A stretch of DNA of 64,000 nucleotides from Bacteroidota bacterium (GTDB lineage: Bacteria; Bacteroidota; Bacteroidia; JAHEXY01), in the NCBI GenBank assembly GCA_023251875.1, contig JAHEXY010000005.1, positions 1-64,000 on the forward strand. The letters are read 5' to 3'. A program made the translations under genes and the position numbers. This document shows positions 36,367-44,241 of the stretch, piece after piece; positions within the stretch are counted from its first letter, which is position 1; the number at the start of each line of letters is the position of its first letter. Under the pieces are notes generated by a model. That model did not search any database and was not told the origin of the DNA. It saw nothing but the letters and a program-made list of their open reading frames with translations.

Positions 36367-36669
36367 TTAAATCAATCGCATATCAATTAATTTTTTAGAA
36401 TAATGGGTATCGATATAAAGAACAGCATCATTAAACGTTCTAAATTTTTTAACTTTTTCAGAGTCGTGTTTTGAATGCGGCAATTCAGAATCAGATTTAT
36501 CAATGGTTATTTTATATTCTCCATCTCTCGCTTTTTTTAAATACAATCCAATACACAATACCGTAGTTAAAACACCTTTAATTTTTTCTTGAATATCAAT
36601 ACTGGTATATAAGGTTTTACCCTGCTCTAATTGACTTTCTAATTCTAACTCTTTCTTCTTATTCTTCAT
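36367..36669 (-). CDS. Small protein inside the SUF operon, function unknown
   Basis: This 100-residue cytoplasmic protein is rich in K, E and D. It has a short hydrophobic segment (IKGVLTTVLCIGLYLKK), a two-stranded section (GEYKITIDK) and a C-terminal FRTFNDAVLYIDTHY helix. No Fe-S ligand motif is visible (one cysteine, in VLCIG). It lies between sufS (13 bases) and sufE (7 bases) and is co-transcribed, so a role in Fe-S assembly is possible but unproven. Confidence 0.65.
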   Translation of the reverse strand: MKNKKKELELESQLEQGKTLYTSIDIQEKIKGVLTTVLCIGLYLKKARDGEYKITIDKSDSELPHSKHDSEKVKKFRTFNDAVLYIDTHYSKKLIDMRLI

Positions 36670-36682
36670 ACTTTCACTTTCA

Positions 36683-37936
36683 TTAAATCATTTTTTTTAT
36701 TCGTTTTAACCCATCAACCAATCTATCTATTTCAGAGAAAGTATTATAAAATGCAAAAGAAGCTCTAACAGTACTGCTAATATTAAATCTTTCATGCAAA
36801 GGTTGAGTACAATGATGCCCTGTACGTACTGCTATTCCCATTTGATCGAGCAAAGTACCAATATCAAATGCATGAATGCCTTCAATAACAAAAGAAATTA
36901 CACTGGCTTTTTCTTTTGCCGTGCCAATAATTTTTAAACCTTCTATTTCTAGTAAGTGTTTTGTTGCATAAGCCAATAATTCGTGTTCATACTCCTGAAT
37001 ATTTTCAATACCAATACCATTTATAAACTCAATTGCTTTGGCTAAACCCAATACGCCTTCTATATGGGGAGTACCCGCTTCAAACTTATAGGGTAAATCA
37101 TTATAAGTTGTTTTTTCAAATGAAACAGATTTTATCATTGACCCACCACCTTGATAGGGCGGCATGGCATTTAACCATTTTTCTTTGCCGTATAAAATAC
37201 CTATACCTGTTGGTCCAACCATTTTATGAGCAGAAAAACAATAAAAATCGGCATCTAAATCTTGTACATTAACTTTCATGTGAGGTACCGCTTGAGCTCC
37301 ATCAATTAAAACGGGAATATTTTTTTTATGAGCCTCATCAATCATTTTCTTTATGGGATTAATAGTTCCCAACGTATTTGACACATGTGTGATGGCAACA
37401 ATTTTTGTTTTATTAGAAAGCAATTTTAAATATTCTTCCCAAATTATTTCGCCTTGATCATTAATAGGAATTACTTTTAACAAAGCACCTGTTTCTTCAC
37501 ATAACATTTGCCAGGGAACAATGTTAGAGTGGTGTTCCATAGTGGAAATAAGCACCTCTCCCCCTTCCCCTCTCCAAAGGAGAGGGGCGTGTGCTATACA
37601 TGAACTGATAAGATTAATTGAGTCGGTTGTGCCTTTGGTGAAAATTATTTCGTTAGAACTTTTAGCATTAATAAATTTTTGTACCGTAATTCTTGCTTCT
37701 TCAAATAAATCTGTTGCTTTTTGGCTTAATGTATGCACACCACGATGTACATTGCTATTTTGCTGGGAATAAAATTGAGTGACAGCTTCAATTACAACAT
37801 CAGGCTTTTGTGATGTGGCACCATTATCAAAATAAACCAATGGATAGCCATTTACCTTCTGATGTAAAGAAGGAAAGTGAGAACGGATTTCATCTATATT
37901 AATTGTCACGCTGAGCGGAGTCGAAGCGTAGTTCAT
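36683..37936 (-). CDS. sufS: Cysteine desulfurase SufS with repeat-derived insertions
   Basis: This 417-residue PLP enzyme takes sulfur from cysteine for SUF assembly. PLP lysine is K238 (FSAHKMVGPTG) and the catalytic cysteine is C376 (RTGHHCTQP). Two foreign-looking segments are encoded by dispersed repeats: residues 3-10 (the TGTCACGCTGAG-type repeat read backward) and 117-127 (a CCCCTCTCC/GGAGAGGGG palindrome, giving APLLWRGEGGE). Both keep the frame. The second falls in a loop next to the STMEHHSN helix. The start overlaps the sufD stop by four bases (ATGA). Confidence 0.93.
   Translation of the reverse strand: MNYASTPLSVTINIDEIRSHFPSLHQKVNGYPLVYFDNGATSQKPDVVIEAVTQFYSQQNSNVHRGVHTLSQKATDLFEEARITVQKFINAKSSNEIIFTKGTTDSINLISSCIAHAPLLWRGEGGEVLISTMEHHSNIVPWQMLCEETGALLKVIPINDQGEIIWEEYLKLLSNKTKIVAITHVSNTLGTINPIKKMIDEAHKKNIPVLIDGAQAVPHMKVNVQDLDADFYCFSAHKMVGPTGIGILYGKEKWLNAMPPYQGGGSMIKSVSFEKTTYNDLPYKFEAGTPHIEGVLGLAKAIEFINGIGIENIQEYEHELLAYATKHLLEIEGLKIIGTAKEKASVISFVIEGIHAFDIGTLLDQMGIAVRTGHHCTQPLHERFNISSTVRASFAFYNTFSEIDRLVDGLKRIKKMI
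37567..37587. repeat. REP-like palindrome inside sufS
   Basis: CCCCTCTCC and GGAGAGGGG flank an AAA loop. The element lies in frame within the coding sequence and is translated as APLLWRGEGGE. Confidence 0.85.
37904..37928. repeat. TGTCACGCTGAGCGGAGTCGAAGCG repeat at the sufS start
   Basis: This 25-base repeat is known across Bacteroidota; one reading frame gives the common CHAERSRS peptide. Here it lies on the minus strand at codons 3-10 of sufS. A partial relative, in a hairpin, lies at 49753-49787. Confidence 0.8.
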
Positions 37937-39258
37937 AATTTATTTATTAATTCTTCTAAGTGTTTTTTCAAAGCATCTAGTTTTATTGTATTCAACACAT
38001 CACCCATAAATGCTTTTAACAAAAGGGCTCTTGCATTTTCTTCACTAATACCTCTTGCTCTTAAATAAAACAATGCTTCCTGATCTAATTGCCCTGTTGT
38101 AGCACCATGACTGCATTTTACATCATCGGCATAAATTTCCAATTCAGGCTTGGTATAAATTTTTGCTTCGTCTGTTAATACAATGTTTTTGTTCGACTGA
38201 TATGCATTGGTTTTTTGAGCATCTTTATGCACAAAAACTTTTCCATTGAATACTGCTGTTGACTGATCATTCATAATGCCTTTGTACAATTCATTACTGT
38301 AACAATTCGGCATCTTATGATCAACCAAACTATGGTTATCTACAAATTCATTTCCTTTTGTTAAATACAATCCATTTAAATGGGTTTCTGTATGTTCTCC
38401 CTCTAATAAAAAATGTAAATTATTTCTTACCCATTGAGCATTCATAGTATATGTTCCTGTATGAACAAAACTTTTTTGAGCTTGAGAAATAGTAGTATGA
38501 GTTATTTGTTTTAATAATGGCAAATCATTTTGCAATTTATGATAAGTAAGTTGCGCTTCTTGAGCAACTGATATTTCATTTACTTCAGACCAAATTCCAG
38601 GAGAAGAAGAGTGATATGTTTCAATAATATTGGCCTGCGCCCTTGCATCTAAAACAACAATATTCCTTTGGAAATAGTAAACACCTTCCTTATTGTCCAC
38701 TATATTTTGTATGTGAATTGGTTTTTCTATACTTACATTTTTTGGTATGTATATAAATAAACCATTTTGCACAAAAGCAGTATTTAAAGCAAGCACAGCA
38801 TCTTTTTCAAAGGAAGCTATTTTAGAAAAATATTTTTGTAGGAGCTCCGCATGATTTTCACAAGCCTTAGAAAAACCACATACAATAGCACTTTTAGGTA
38901 ATTGATCTGTTGATGAAAGTGAAGCAACATAATTTCCATTATACGTTACAATATGGATACTTTCTAAATATTGAATTGCCCTCACCCCATCCCTCTCCCA
39001 AGGGAGAGGGTGAGTTTGGATTGTTCTGTTACAAACTCCATTATGTGAATATTCTTGAGCAACTATTTTTTCAAGCGAAGTGTATTTCCACAATTCATTT
39101 TTGCGAGTGGGTATTCCTAATTGTTTAAAATTTTGAATGGCTTCATTTCTTATTTTAAAAACCCAATCAGGATTTTGCTCCTGCAATTGAAATTTTAATA
39201 CCTCAAACTCACGTAAAAAACGTTCTGTAGTAGTTGTTGTAGGAAGCGTAGTTGTCAT
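37933..39258 (-). CDS. sufD: Fe-S assembly protein SufD with a repeat-derived insertion
   Basis: This 441-residue scaffold protein of the SufBCD complex shows the SufD closing pattern YTKPELEIYADDVKCSHGATTGQLDQEALFYLRARGI near 375-410. Residues near 79-94 (THPLPWERDGVRA) come from a CTCACCCC/GGGTGAG palindrome at 38981-39014, inserted in frame. The rest aligns with SufD logic (QKTNAYQSNKNIVLTDEAKI). It ends overlapping the sufS start by four bases and follows sufC. Confidence 0.92.
   Translation of the reverse strand: MTTTLPTTTTTERFLREFEVLKFQLQEQNPDWVFKIRNEAIQNFKQLGIPTRKNELWKYTSLEKIVAQEYSHNGVCNRTIQTHPLPWERDGVRAIQYLESIHIVTYNGNYVASLSSTDQLPKSAIVCGFSKACENHAELLQKYFSKIASFEKDAVLALNTAFVQNGLFIYIPKNVSIEKPIHIQNIVDNKEGVYYFQRNIVVLDARAQANIIETYHSSSPGIWSEVNEISVAQEAQLTYHKLQNDLPLLKQITHTTISQAQKSFVHTGTYTMNAQWVRNNLHFLLEGEHTETHLNGLYLTKGNEFVDNHSLVDHKMPNCYSNELYKGIMNDQSTAVFNGKVFVHKDAQKTNAYQSNKNIVLTDEAKIYTKPELEIYADDVKCSHGATTGQLDQEALFYLRARGISEENARALLLKAFMGDVLNTIKLDALKKHLEELINKL
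38981..39014. repeat. REP-like palindrome inside sufD
   Basis: CTCACCCC, CCCTCTCCC and GGGAGAGGG form a nested hairpin. It is translated in frame within sufD as THPLPWERDGVRA. Confidence 0.85.
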
Positions 39259-39298
39259 TTTTTTATCATTTTAATTAGCTAATTATCATATCAGCTAA

Positions 39299-40063
39299 TT
39301 AGCCAATTACTTTTTCATTGAACTCTTCTTTAACCCAATCATACCCTCTTGCTTCAAGTTCCAGAGCTAATTCTTTTCCACCGGTTTTTATAATTTGTCC
39401 GTTGTATAAAACATGAACCACATCCGGAATAATATAATCTAGCAAACGTTGGTAATGCGTTATTACAACAAAAGCCCTTTCTTTTGAACGCAATAAGTTT
39501 ACGCCATTGGCAACTACTTTAAGCGCATCAATATCAAGACCCGAATCCGTTTCATCCAATATTCCTAAAGTTGGTTCAAGCATGGCCATTTGAAAAATTT
39601 CAAAACGTTTTTTTTCTCCGCCTGAAAAACCTTCATTAACCGAACGATTGGTAAGAGTAGTATCCATCTCAACCATTTTTTGTTTTTCTTTCATCAATTT
39701 TAAAAAATCAGCGCCTCCTAAAGCCGGCAAATTTTTATGCTTGCGGACTTCATTTACTGCTGTTTTTAAAAAATTAATGGAACTCACTCCCGGAATTTCA
39801 ACCGGATATTGAAAGGCAAGAAAAACACCTTCTCTTGCGCGTACTTCAGGATCCATTTCCAACAAGTTTTGCCCTTTAAAAAAGATTTCTCCTTTCGTAA
39901 TTTCATATTCTTCTCTGCCCGCCAATACTGATGCAAGCGTACTTTTGCCAGAACCATTAGGACCCATAATAGTATGTACCTCGCCTGGTTTTACTTCTAG
40001 GTTGAGGCCTTTTAAGATTTCTTTGCCATCGATTGAGGCGTGTATGTTTTTTATTTTCAGCAT
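39299..40063 (-). CDS. sufC: Fe-S assembly ATPase SufC
   Basis: This 254-residue ABC-type ATPase drives the SufBCD scaffold. It has Walker A GPNGSGKST at residues 34-42, signature FSGGEKKR near 157, Walker B LGILDETDSGLD near 178, and the H of VITHYQRLLDYI near 213. The length is typical. It lies between sufD (40 bases) and a lipoprotein gene (3 bases) that interrupts the usual sufB-sufC order. Confidence 0.96.
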   Translation of the reverse strand: MLKIKNIHASIDGKEILKGLNLEVKPGEVHTIMGPNGSGKSTLASVLAGREEYEITKGEIFFKGQNLLEMDPEVRAREGVFLAFQYPVEIPGVSSINFLKTAVNEVRKHKNLPALGGADFLKLMKEKQKMVEMDTTLTNRSVNEGFSGGEKKRFEIFQMAMLEPTLGILDETDSGLDIDALKVVANGVNLLRSKERAFVVITHYQRLLDYIIPDVVHVLYNGQIIKTGGKELALELEARGYDWVKEEFNEKVIG

Positions 40064-40066
40064 ATT

Positions 40067-40852
40067 TTAAAATAATGAATCCACTTGTTGGGTATTAATT
40101 CTTACAATTTCAAATTTCGAATCCTGAACAATATATTTACTTTCTAAAGTGTCCATACAAACTAAGTTAATTGAATGCCATCCTGTAATTTGTATTGAAT
40201 CTTTAATTGAATCATACCACGCTTTTTTAAAACTCCATTTGAAAATAGTTGAATCAGTCAAAAATTCACTCGCTTCCAAAGATGGATCAGAACATGTCAT
40301 TAGAATTGGTTTAAAAATAGACCCGCTTTTCTGATTCAATCTATGTAAAAATGTTTCTTTTATTTGATGCGTAGAATTTTTTGTATTTAAAAATGATACG
40401 AAAAGAAGATTGTCTTTTATTTTAAAATATTCATAGAAATAAGCATGTTCAAAATCAAGCTTGTTTCTTTGAAAAAAAACTTCAAATTGTTTCTTATTCA
40501 TTTCATGAAGTGAATCAAAAGAAATTTTCGAGATATCAATCAACTTATTTAAGTCGGCAGCAGATATATTTTGAACACATTTAGTATATTTTATAATAGT
40601 ATCCCAATTACGGTTAGAGATTAATTCTGTTTCATTTTTATTGTTCGTTTGCTTTGTAAGGTTAGAATTGCAAGATGTTATAAAAATAATGCCTGCAATA
40701 AATAATGGAAATAATATTACAGATTGTGATCTGCAAAAAATCCTGAAAGGATTTAATAACAATAGCCTTGTATGAAATACGGGGTTATTGAAGAACCCTG
40801 CATTTTTACAACCACGAAGTGGTTGAATGTAATCATAGCATTTGTTTTTCAT
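40067..40852 (-). CDS. Lipoprotein of unknown function inserted in the SUF operon
   Basis: The protein body has a lipoprotein signal (FIAGIIFITSC) then about 200 residues without recognised motif (beta-rich, with SLHEMNKKQFEVFFQR and SFLNTKNSTHQIKETFLHRL). The 5' part of the open frame (about 40 codons, ending in RIFCRSQSV) is repeat sequence, and no in-frame ATG lies near the signal. The native start was probably lost or replaced by an alternative start, or the gene is not translated. It lies 3 bases before sufC. Confidence 0.55.
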   Translation of the reverse strand: MKNKCYDYIQPLRGCKNAGFFNNPVFHTRLLLLNPFRIFCRSQSVILFPLFIAGIIFITSCNSNLTKQTNNKNETELISNRNWDTIIKYTKCVQNISAADLNKLIDISKISFDSLHEMNKKQFEVFFQRNKLDFEHAYFYEYFKIKDNLLFVSFLNTKNSTHQIKETFLHRLNQKSGSIFKPILMTCSDPSLEASEFLTDSTIFKWSFKKAWYDSIKDSIQITGWHSINLVCMDTLESKYIVQDSKFEIVRINTQQVDSLF

Positions 40853-40951
40853 CCTAGTTTTCGTTCAACCCTTTCAGGGTTGTGCTCTATTTATTTATTC
40901 TTGTTCCCGAATTACATTCGGGTTTATTAATATTAAAGCCTTTCAGGCTTT
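40735..40951. repeat. Cluster of short palindromes between sufB and the lipoprotein gene
   Basis: At least four hairpins with 3-base loops occur here: CAACCAC-gaa-GTGGTTG (40809-40825), CAACCCT-ttc-AGGGTTG (40866-40882), CCCGAAT-tac-ATTCGGG (40906-40922) and AAAGCCT-ttc-AGGCTTT (40935-40951). They resemble REP-type repeats also found at 49583-49735, including a shared TATTAAAGCCTTTCAGGCTT. Confidence 0.75.
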
Positions 40952-42396
40952 TACCCAACACTTCCTTCTAAGCTTACCGCTAAAAGCTTTTGCGCTTCCA
41001 CCGCAAACTCCATCGGCAATTGTTTTAATACTTCTTTACAATATCCATTTACAATTAATGCAACGGCTTCTTCTGTTCCTATTCCTCTTTGATTGCAATA
41101 AAAAATTTGATCTTCACTTACTTTTGAAGTTGTAGCTTCATGTTCTACAATGGCCGATTTATTTTCTACCTCTATATAAGGAAAAGTATGTGCCCCACAT
41201 TTGTCGCCCAACAACAATGAATCGCATTGAGAAAAATTACGGGAATTTTCAGCTTTCTTATTAATTTTTACCAAACCCCGATAACTGTTATTGCTTTTGC
41301 CTGCTGAAATTCCTTTTGAAATAATGGTGCTTCTTGTATTTTTTCCAAGATGAATCATTTTTGTTCCTGTATCAGCTTGCTGAAAATTATTGGTTACAGC
41401 AACAGAATAAAATTCTCCTACTGAATGATGACCTTTTAAAATTACCGAAGGATATTTCCAAGTAATGGCAGAACCAGTTTCGACTTGTGTCCAAGAAATT
41501 TTTGAATATTCAGCTAAACAAATGCCACGCTTGGTAACAAAATTATAAATGCCACCTTTTCCATTTTTATCACCGGGATACCAATTTTGTACCGTTGAAT
41601 ATTTTATTTCAGCATTTTTATGAGCCACCAATTCTACAACGGCAGCATGCAATTGATTTTCATCACGCATGGGCGCTGTACAACCCTCTAAATAACTTAC
41701 ATAACTGCCTTCATCAGCAATTAAAAGTGTACGCTCAAATTGTCCGGTATTGGCTTCGTTAATTCTAAAATAAGTGGAGAGTTCCATTGGACAGCGTACT
41801 CCTTTAGGAATGTAGCAGAACGAACCATCAGAAAATACTGCCGCATTTAATGCGGCATAAAAATTATCTGTGTAAGGCACTACAGAACCCATGTATTGTT
41901 TTACCAATTCAGGATGCTCTTTTACTGCTTCGCTAAAGGAGCAAAAAATAATTCCCAGTTCTGCTAATTTTTCTTTGAAAGTAGTTTTAACAGAAACACT
42001 ATCCATAACAATATCTACAGCCACACCACTCAGTCGTTTTTGTTCTTCTAAAGAAATACCCAATTTCTCAAATGTTTTCAAGAGCTCCGGATCTACTTCA
42101 TCTAAACTTTGTAATTCCTTTTTTTGCTTTGGCGCAGCATAATAAATAATATCTTGAAACTGGGGCGTTGGATAATTTACATGTGCCCATTTGGGTTCCG
42201 TCATTTTAAGCCAATGGCGAAATGCTTTTAACCTATATTCAAGCATCCATTCCGGCTCATTTTTTTTTGCAGAAATAAAACGAACAATGTCTTCACTGAG
42301 TCCTTTCGGGGCATTATCAGATTCAATATTGGTTACAAAGCCATATTTGTATTCTGAATTTGTAACTTCTTCTATTATATCTTTAGTTTCAGTCAT
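40951..42396 (-). CDS. sufB: Fe-S assembly scaffold SufB
   Basis: This 481-residue protein is the main scaffold of SufBCD. Family segments include [50 protein letters not shown] near 196-245, [27 protein letters not shown] and [35 protein letters not shown] near 385-420. Length is normal and no insertion is visible. It is transcribed from the sufA side. Confidence 0.96.
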   Translation of the reverse strand: MTETKDIIEEVTNSEYKYGFVTNIESDNAPKGLSEDIVRFISAKKNEPEWMLEYRLKAFRHWLKMTEPKWAHVNYPTPQFQDIIYYAAPKQKKELQSLDEVDPELLKTFEKLGISLEEQKRLSGVAVDIVMDSVSVKTTFKEKLAELGIIFCSFSEAVKEHPELVKQYMGSVVPYTDNFYAALNAAVFSDGSFCYIPKGVRCPMELSTYFRINEANTGQFERTLLIADEGSYVSYLEGCTAPMRDENQLHAAVVELVAHKNAEIKYSTVQNWYPGDKNGKGGIYNFVTKRGICLAEYSKISWTQVETGSAITWKYPSVILKGHHSVGEFYSVAVTNNFQQADTGTKMIHLGKNTRSTIISKGISAGKSNNSYRGLVKINKKAENSRNFSQCDSLLLGDKCGAHTFPYIEVENKSAIVEHEATTSKVSEDQIFYCNQRGIGTEEAVALIVNGYCKEVLKQLPMEFAVEAQKLLAVSLEGSVG

Positions 42397-42404
42397 TCGT
42401 TATA

Positions 42405-42497
42405 AGTTCAATGTTCAATGTTTGAAAGTTCAATGTTATGAGCTCAACTTAGATAAATTGCTAACCTTGAACCTTGAACTTTTTAACCTTGAACTAA
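42405..42497. repeat. TTGAACTTT-family repeat block between sufA and sufB
   Basis: Six or more TTCAATGTT and CCTTGAAC units fill the 103-bp gap between sufB and sufA. Same family as 6024-6118. Confidence 0.65.
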
Positions 42498-42499
42498 TT

Positions 42500-42826
42500 T
42501 TATACTGCAAAACTCTCCCCACAACCACAAGTTCTGGTAGCATTAGGATTGGAAAATGAAAATCCTGTTCCATTTAATCCACCTGAATAATTAAGTTCAG
42601 TACCTACTACATACAAGAAGCTTTTTTTGTCTACCACAATTTTTACACCTTTATCAACAAAAACTTGATCTTCGGGTTTCATTTCCGAATCAAATTTTAG
42701 ATCATATTTTAAGCCTGAACAACCTCCTCCTTGAACAGAAACCCTAACAAACCCTTTTTCACCCAAGTTTTCCTGATTCATTAGTGTAATAAGTTGACTT
42801 TTAGCATTTTCAGATACTGTTATCAT
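42500..42826 (-). CDS. sufA: A-type Fe-S carrier protein (SufA/HesB family)
   Basis: This 108-residue protein binds or hands over Fe-S clusters. The ligand cysteines are in GGGCSGLKY near residue 36 and TRTCGCGESF near 101-103. Length and the SVQGGGCSGLKYDLKFD and FSFSNPNATRTCGCGESF segments match the SufA/HesB group. It is the first gene of the SUF operon, 43 bases after its promoter. Confidence 0.92.
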   Translation of the reverse strand: MITVSENAKSQLITLMNQENLGEKGFVRVSVQGGGCSGLKYDLKFDSEMKPEDQVFVDKGVKIVVDKKSFLYVVGTELNYSGGLNGTGFSFSNPNATRTCGCGESFAV

Positions 42827-42868
42827 ACAATTTTAATTTAGATTAATTCTAAATAAGGGAATTACATA

Positions 42869-42899
42869 CAAAGATACCTATTTTTAGGTATCGTACAAA
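42869..42899 (-). promoter_or_regulatory. SUF operon promoter with internal palindrome
   Basis: On the minus strand TTTG (42899-42896) and TATCTTTG (42876-42869) are 19 bases apart, an exact match to the Bacteroidota -33/-7 consensus. Between them the palindrome GATACCTA-N4-TAGGTATC (42873-42892) overlaps the -7 box start. It could be an operator for a regulator of the suf genes. The sufA ATG is 43 bases downstream. Confidence 0.7.
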
Positions 42900-42953
42900 G
42901 CATCGTTAAAGAAAGTCTACTGGGATTTTAAAATACGAAGAGCGTATTTACTT

Positions 42954-43445
42954 TTAATTTCGTTCGTATACTAAGAAGCTATAAGGATATTTGTTTTTTT
43001 CATCTGTATCGTATTCTTTACAAGAAATCAATTTCCATTGATTCAGATTAATGGATGGGAAGAAAGTATCTCCATTAAAGTCATGGTGAATCTTTGTAAG
43101 ATATAGCTTATCAGCCAATTCAAGGCCTTGTTTAAAAATTTCGGCACCGCCTATTATAAAAGCTTCTGCATCGTGTTTTGAGCAATTAATAGCTTCTTGT
43201 AAAGAATGCACTACCGTACAACCTTCAGCCTTATATCCTAATTGATGGGTGATAATTATTGAAGTTCTTCCCGGCAAGGGTTTTCCGCCCCCAATGGATT
43301 CAAAAGTTTTTCTACCCATTATAATAGGATGGCCAATGGTAATCGATTTAAAATATTTTAAATCGGCCGGCAAATGCCAAGGAAGTTGATTGTTATTTCC
43401 GATAACACGATTATTAGCAATAGCAACAATAAGAGAAAGCGACAT
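42954..43445 (-). CDS. folA: Dihydrofolate reductase
   Basis: This 163-residue enzyme reduces dihydrofolate to tetrahydrofolate using NADPH. It starts SLSLIVAIANNRVIGNNNQLPWHLPADLKYFK with the catalytic acid D28, then IIMGRKTFESIGGGKPLPGRTSIIIT, and ends with DTDEKNKYPYSFLVYERN. Its folate partner thyA is about 21 kb away. It is upstream of the suf promoter in the same direction, 8 bases from the T9SS gene at its 5' end. Confidence 0.96.
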   Translation of the reverse strand: MSLSLIVAIANNRVIGNNNQLPWHLPADLKYFKSITIGHPIIMGRKTFESIGGGKPLPGRTSIIITHQLGYKAEGCTVVHSLQEAINCSKHDAEAFIIGGAEIFKQGLELADKLYLTKIHHDFNGDTFFPSINLNQWKLISCKEYDTDEKNKYPYSFLVYERN

Positions 43446-43452
43446 ATAAAAT

Positions 43453-44145
43453 TTATTGCTTAATAATTTTCTTAATTACATTTTCACCATTACTCAATCT
43501 TATTTCGAGCATATAAATGCCTTGTGATAAATTGTGAATATCTATAGGCGTATTTTTCTTATATAAGCTTTCATATTCAAGATTACCCAACACATCATAA
43601 ATTCTTACTTTTTCAATAATATTGTTATATTTATTTTGTAATAGGAAATTAATAACATTTGTTACCGGATTCGGATAAAGTATAATATTGTCTATTTGCA
43701 TTGTATGTTCAATAATTGCAGAAGTACTGAGCACTTTTATAGTATGTGAAATTGTATCTCCTACTCCGGCAAAATTAGACTTAGGCCAAATAAGAATAGC
43801 ATTATCTCCAGTTCTAAACTGAGCAGGACTTACTGTAAAACCACCAATATGTATAGTATCAACAGAACTTGGCTGAATAGTATCTGCAAAAGAATACATA
43901 CTAGTGTCACCTACGAATAATGAATCCATCATGTAATCTGTAATGAATCGAATATCTATATTACCAGTAAAGCCACTATTGGGATCATCATTTCTAATAA
44001 CTATATCAAAACCCATGGTATCATTCATAGTAACAATACTAGGGAAATTAACAAGCCCAACTGCGGATAGGGTTTGTTGCGCATGAAGCCCAATAGAAAC
44101 AAACAGCAAACAAAAAGTGATCAATATTTTTGAAAATAATTTCAT
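43453..44145 (-). CDS. T9SS type A secreted protein, small, unknown function
   Basis: This 230-residue protein has a signal peptide (ending LHAQ), a beta-sandwich-like front half (SIVTMNDTMGFDIVIRNDDPNSGFTG, then VDTIHIGGFTV), and a type A sorting domain from about 157 (NIILYPNPVTNVINFLL, NIIEKVRIYDVLGNLE, QGIYMLEI). The front half may be a DUF11-like or Ig-like module, but I see no catalytic residues. It lies 7 bases ahead of folA on the same strand. Confidence 0.7.
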   Translation of the reverse strand: MKLFSKILITFCLLFVSIGLHAQQTLSAVGLVNFPSIVTMNDTMGFDIVIRNDDPNSGFTGNIDIRFITDYMMDSLFVGDTSMYSFADTIQPSSVDTIHIGGFTVSPAQFRTGDNAILIWPKSNFAGVGDTISHTIKVLSTSAIIEHTMQIDNIILYPNPVTNVINFLLQNKYNNIIEKVRIYDVLGNLEYESLYKKNTPIDIHNLSQGIYMLEIRLSNGENVIKKIIKQ

Positions 44146-44241
44146 CGAAATAGATTTTAGATAATTACGGAAAAGATCAACAATAAATTGTGCATTTCAA
44201 AGTTTATTATGTAAATTCCTTACTCGCTCAAAGTAAAACAT

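Noticed and set aside
37877-38068. Open frame on the plus strand reading CHAERSRS
   Set aside because: It is the complementary frame of sufS and sufD carrying the dispersed repeat, not a gene.
42873-42892. Palindrome read as a folA terminator
   Set aside because: No T-run follows it, and it fits inside a promoter spacing; an operator is more likely.
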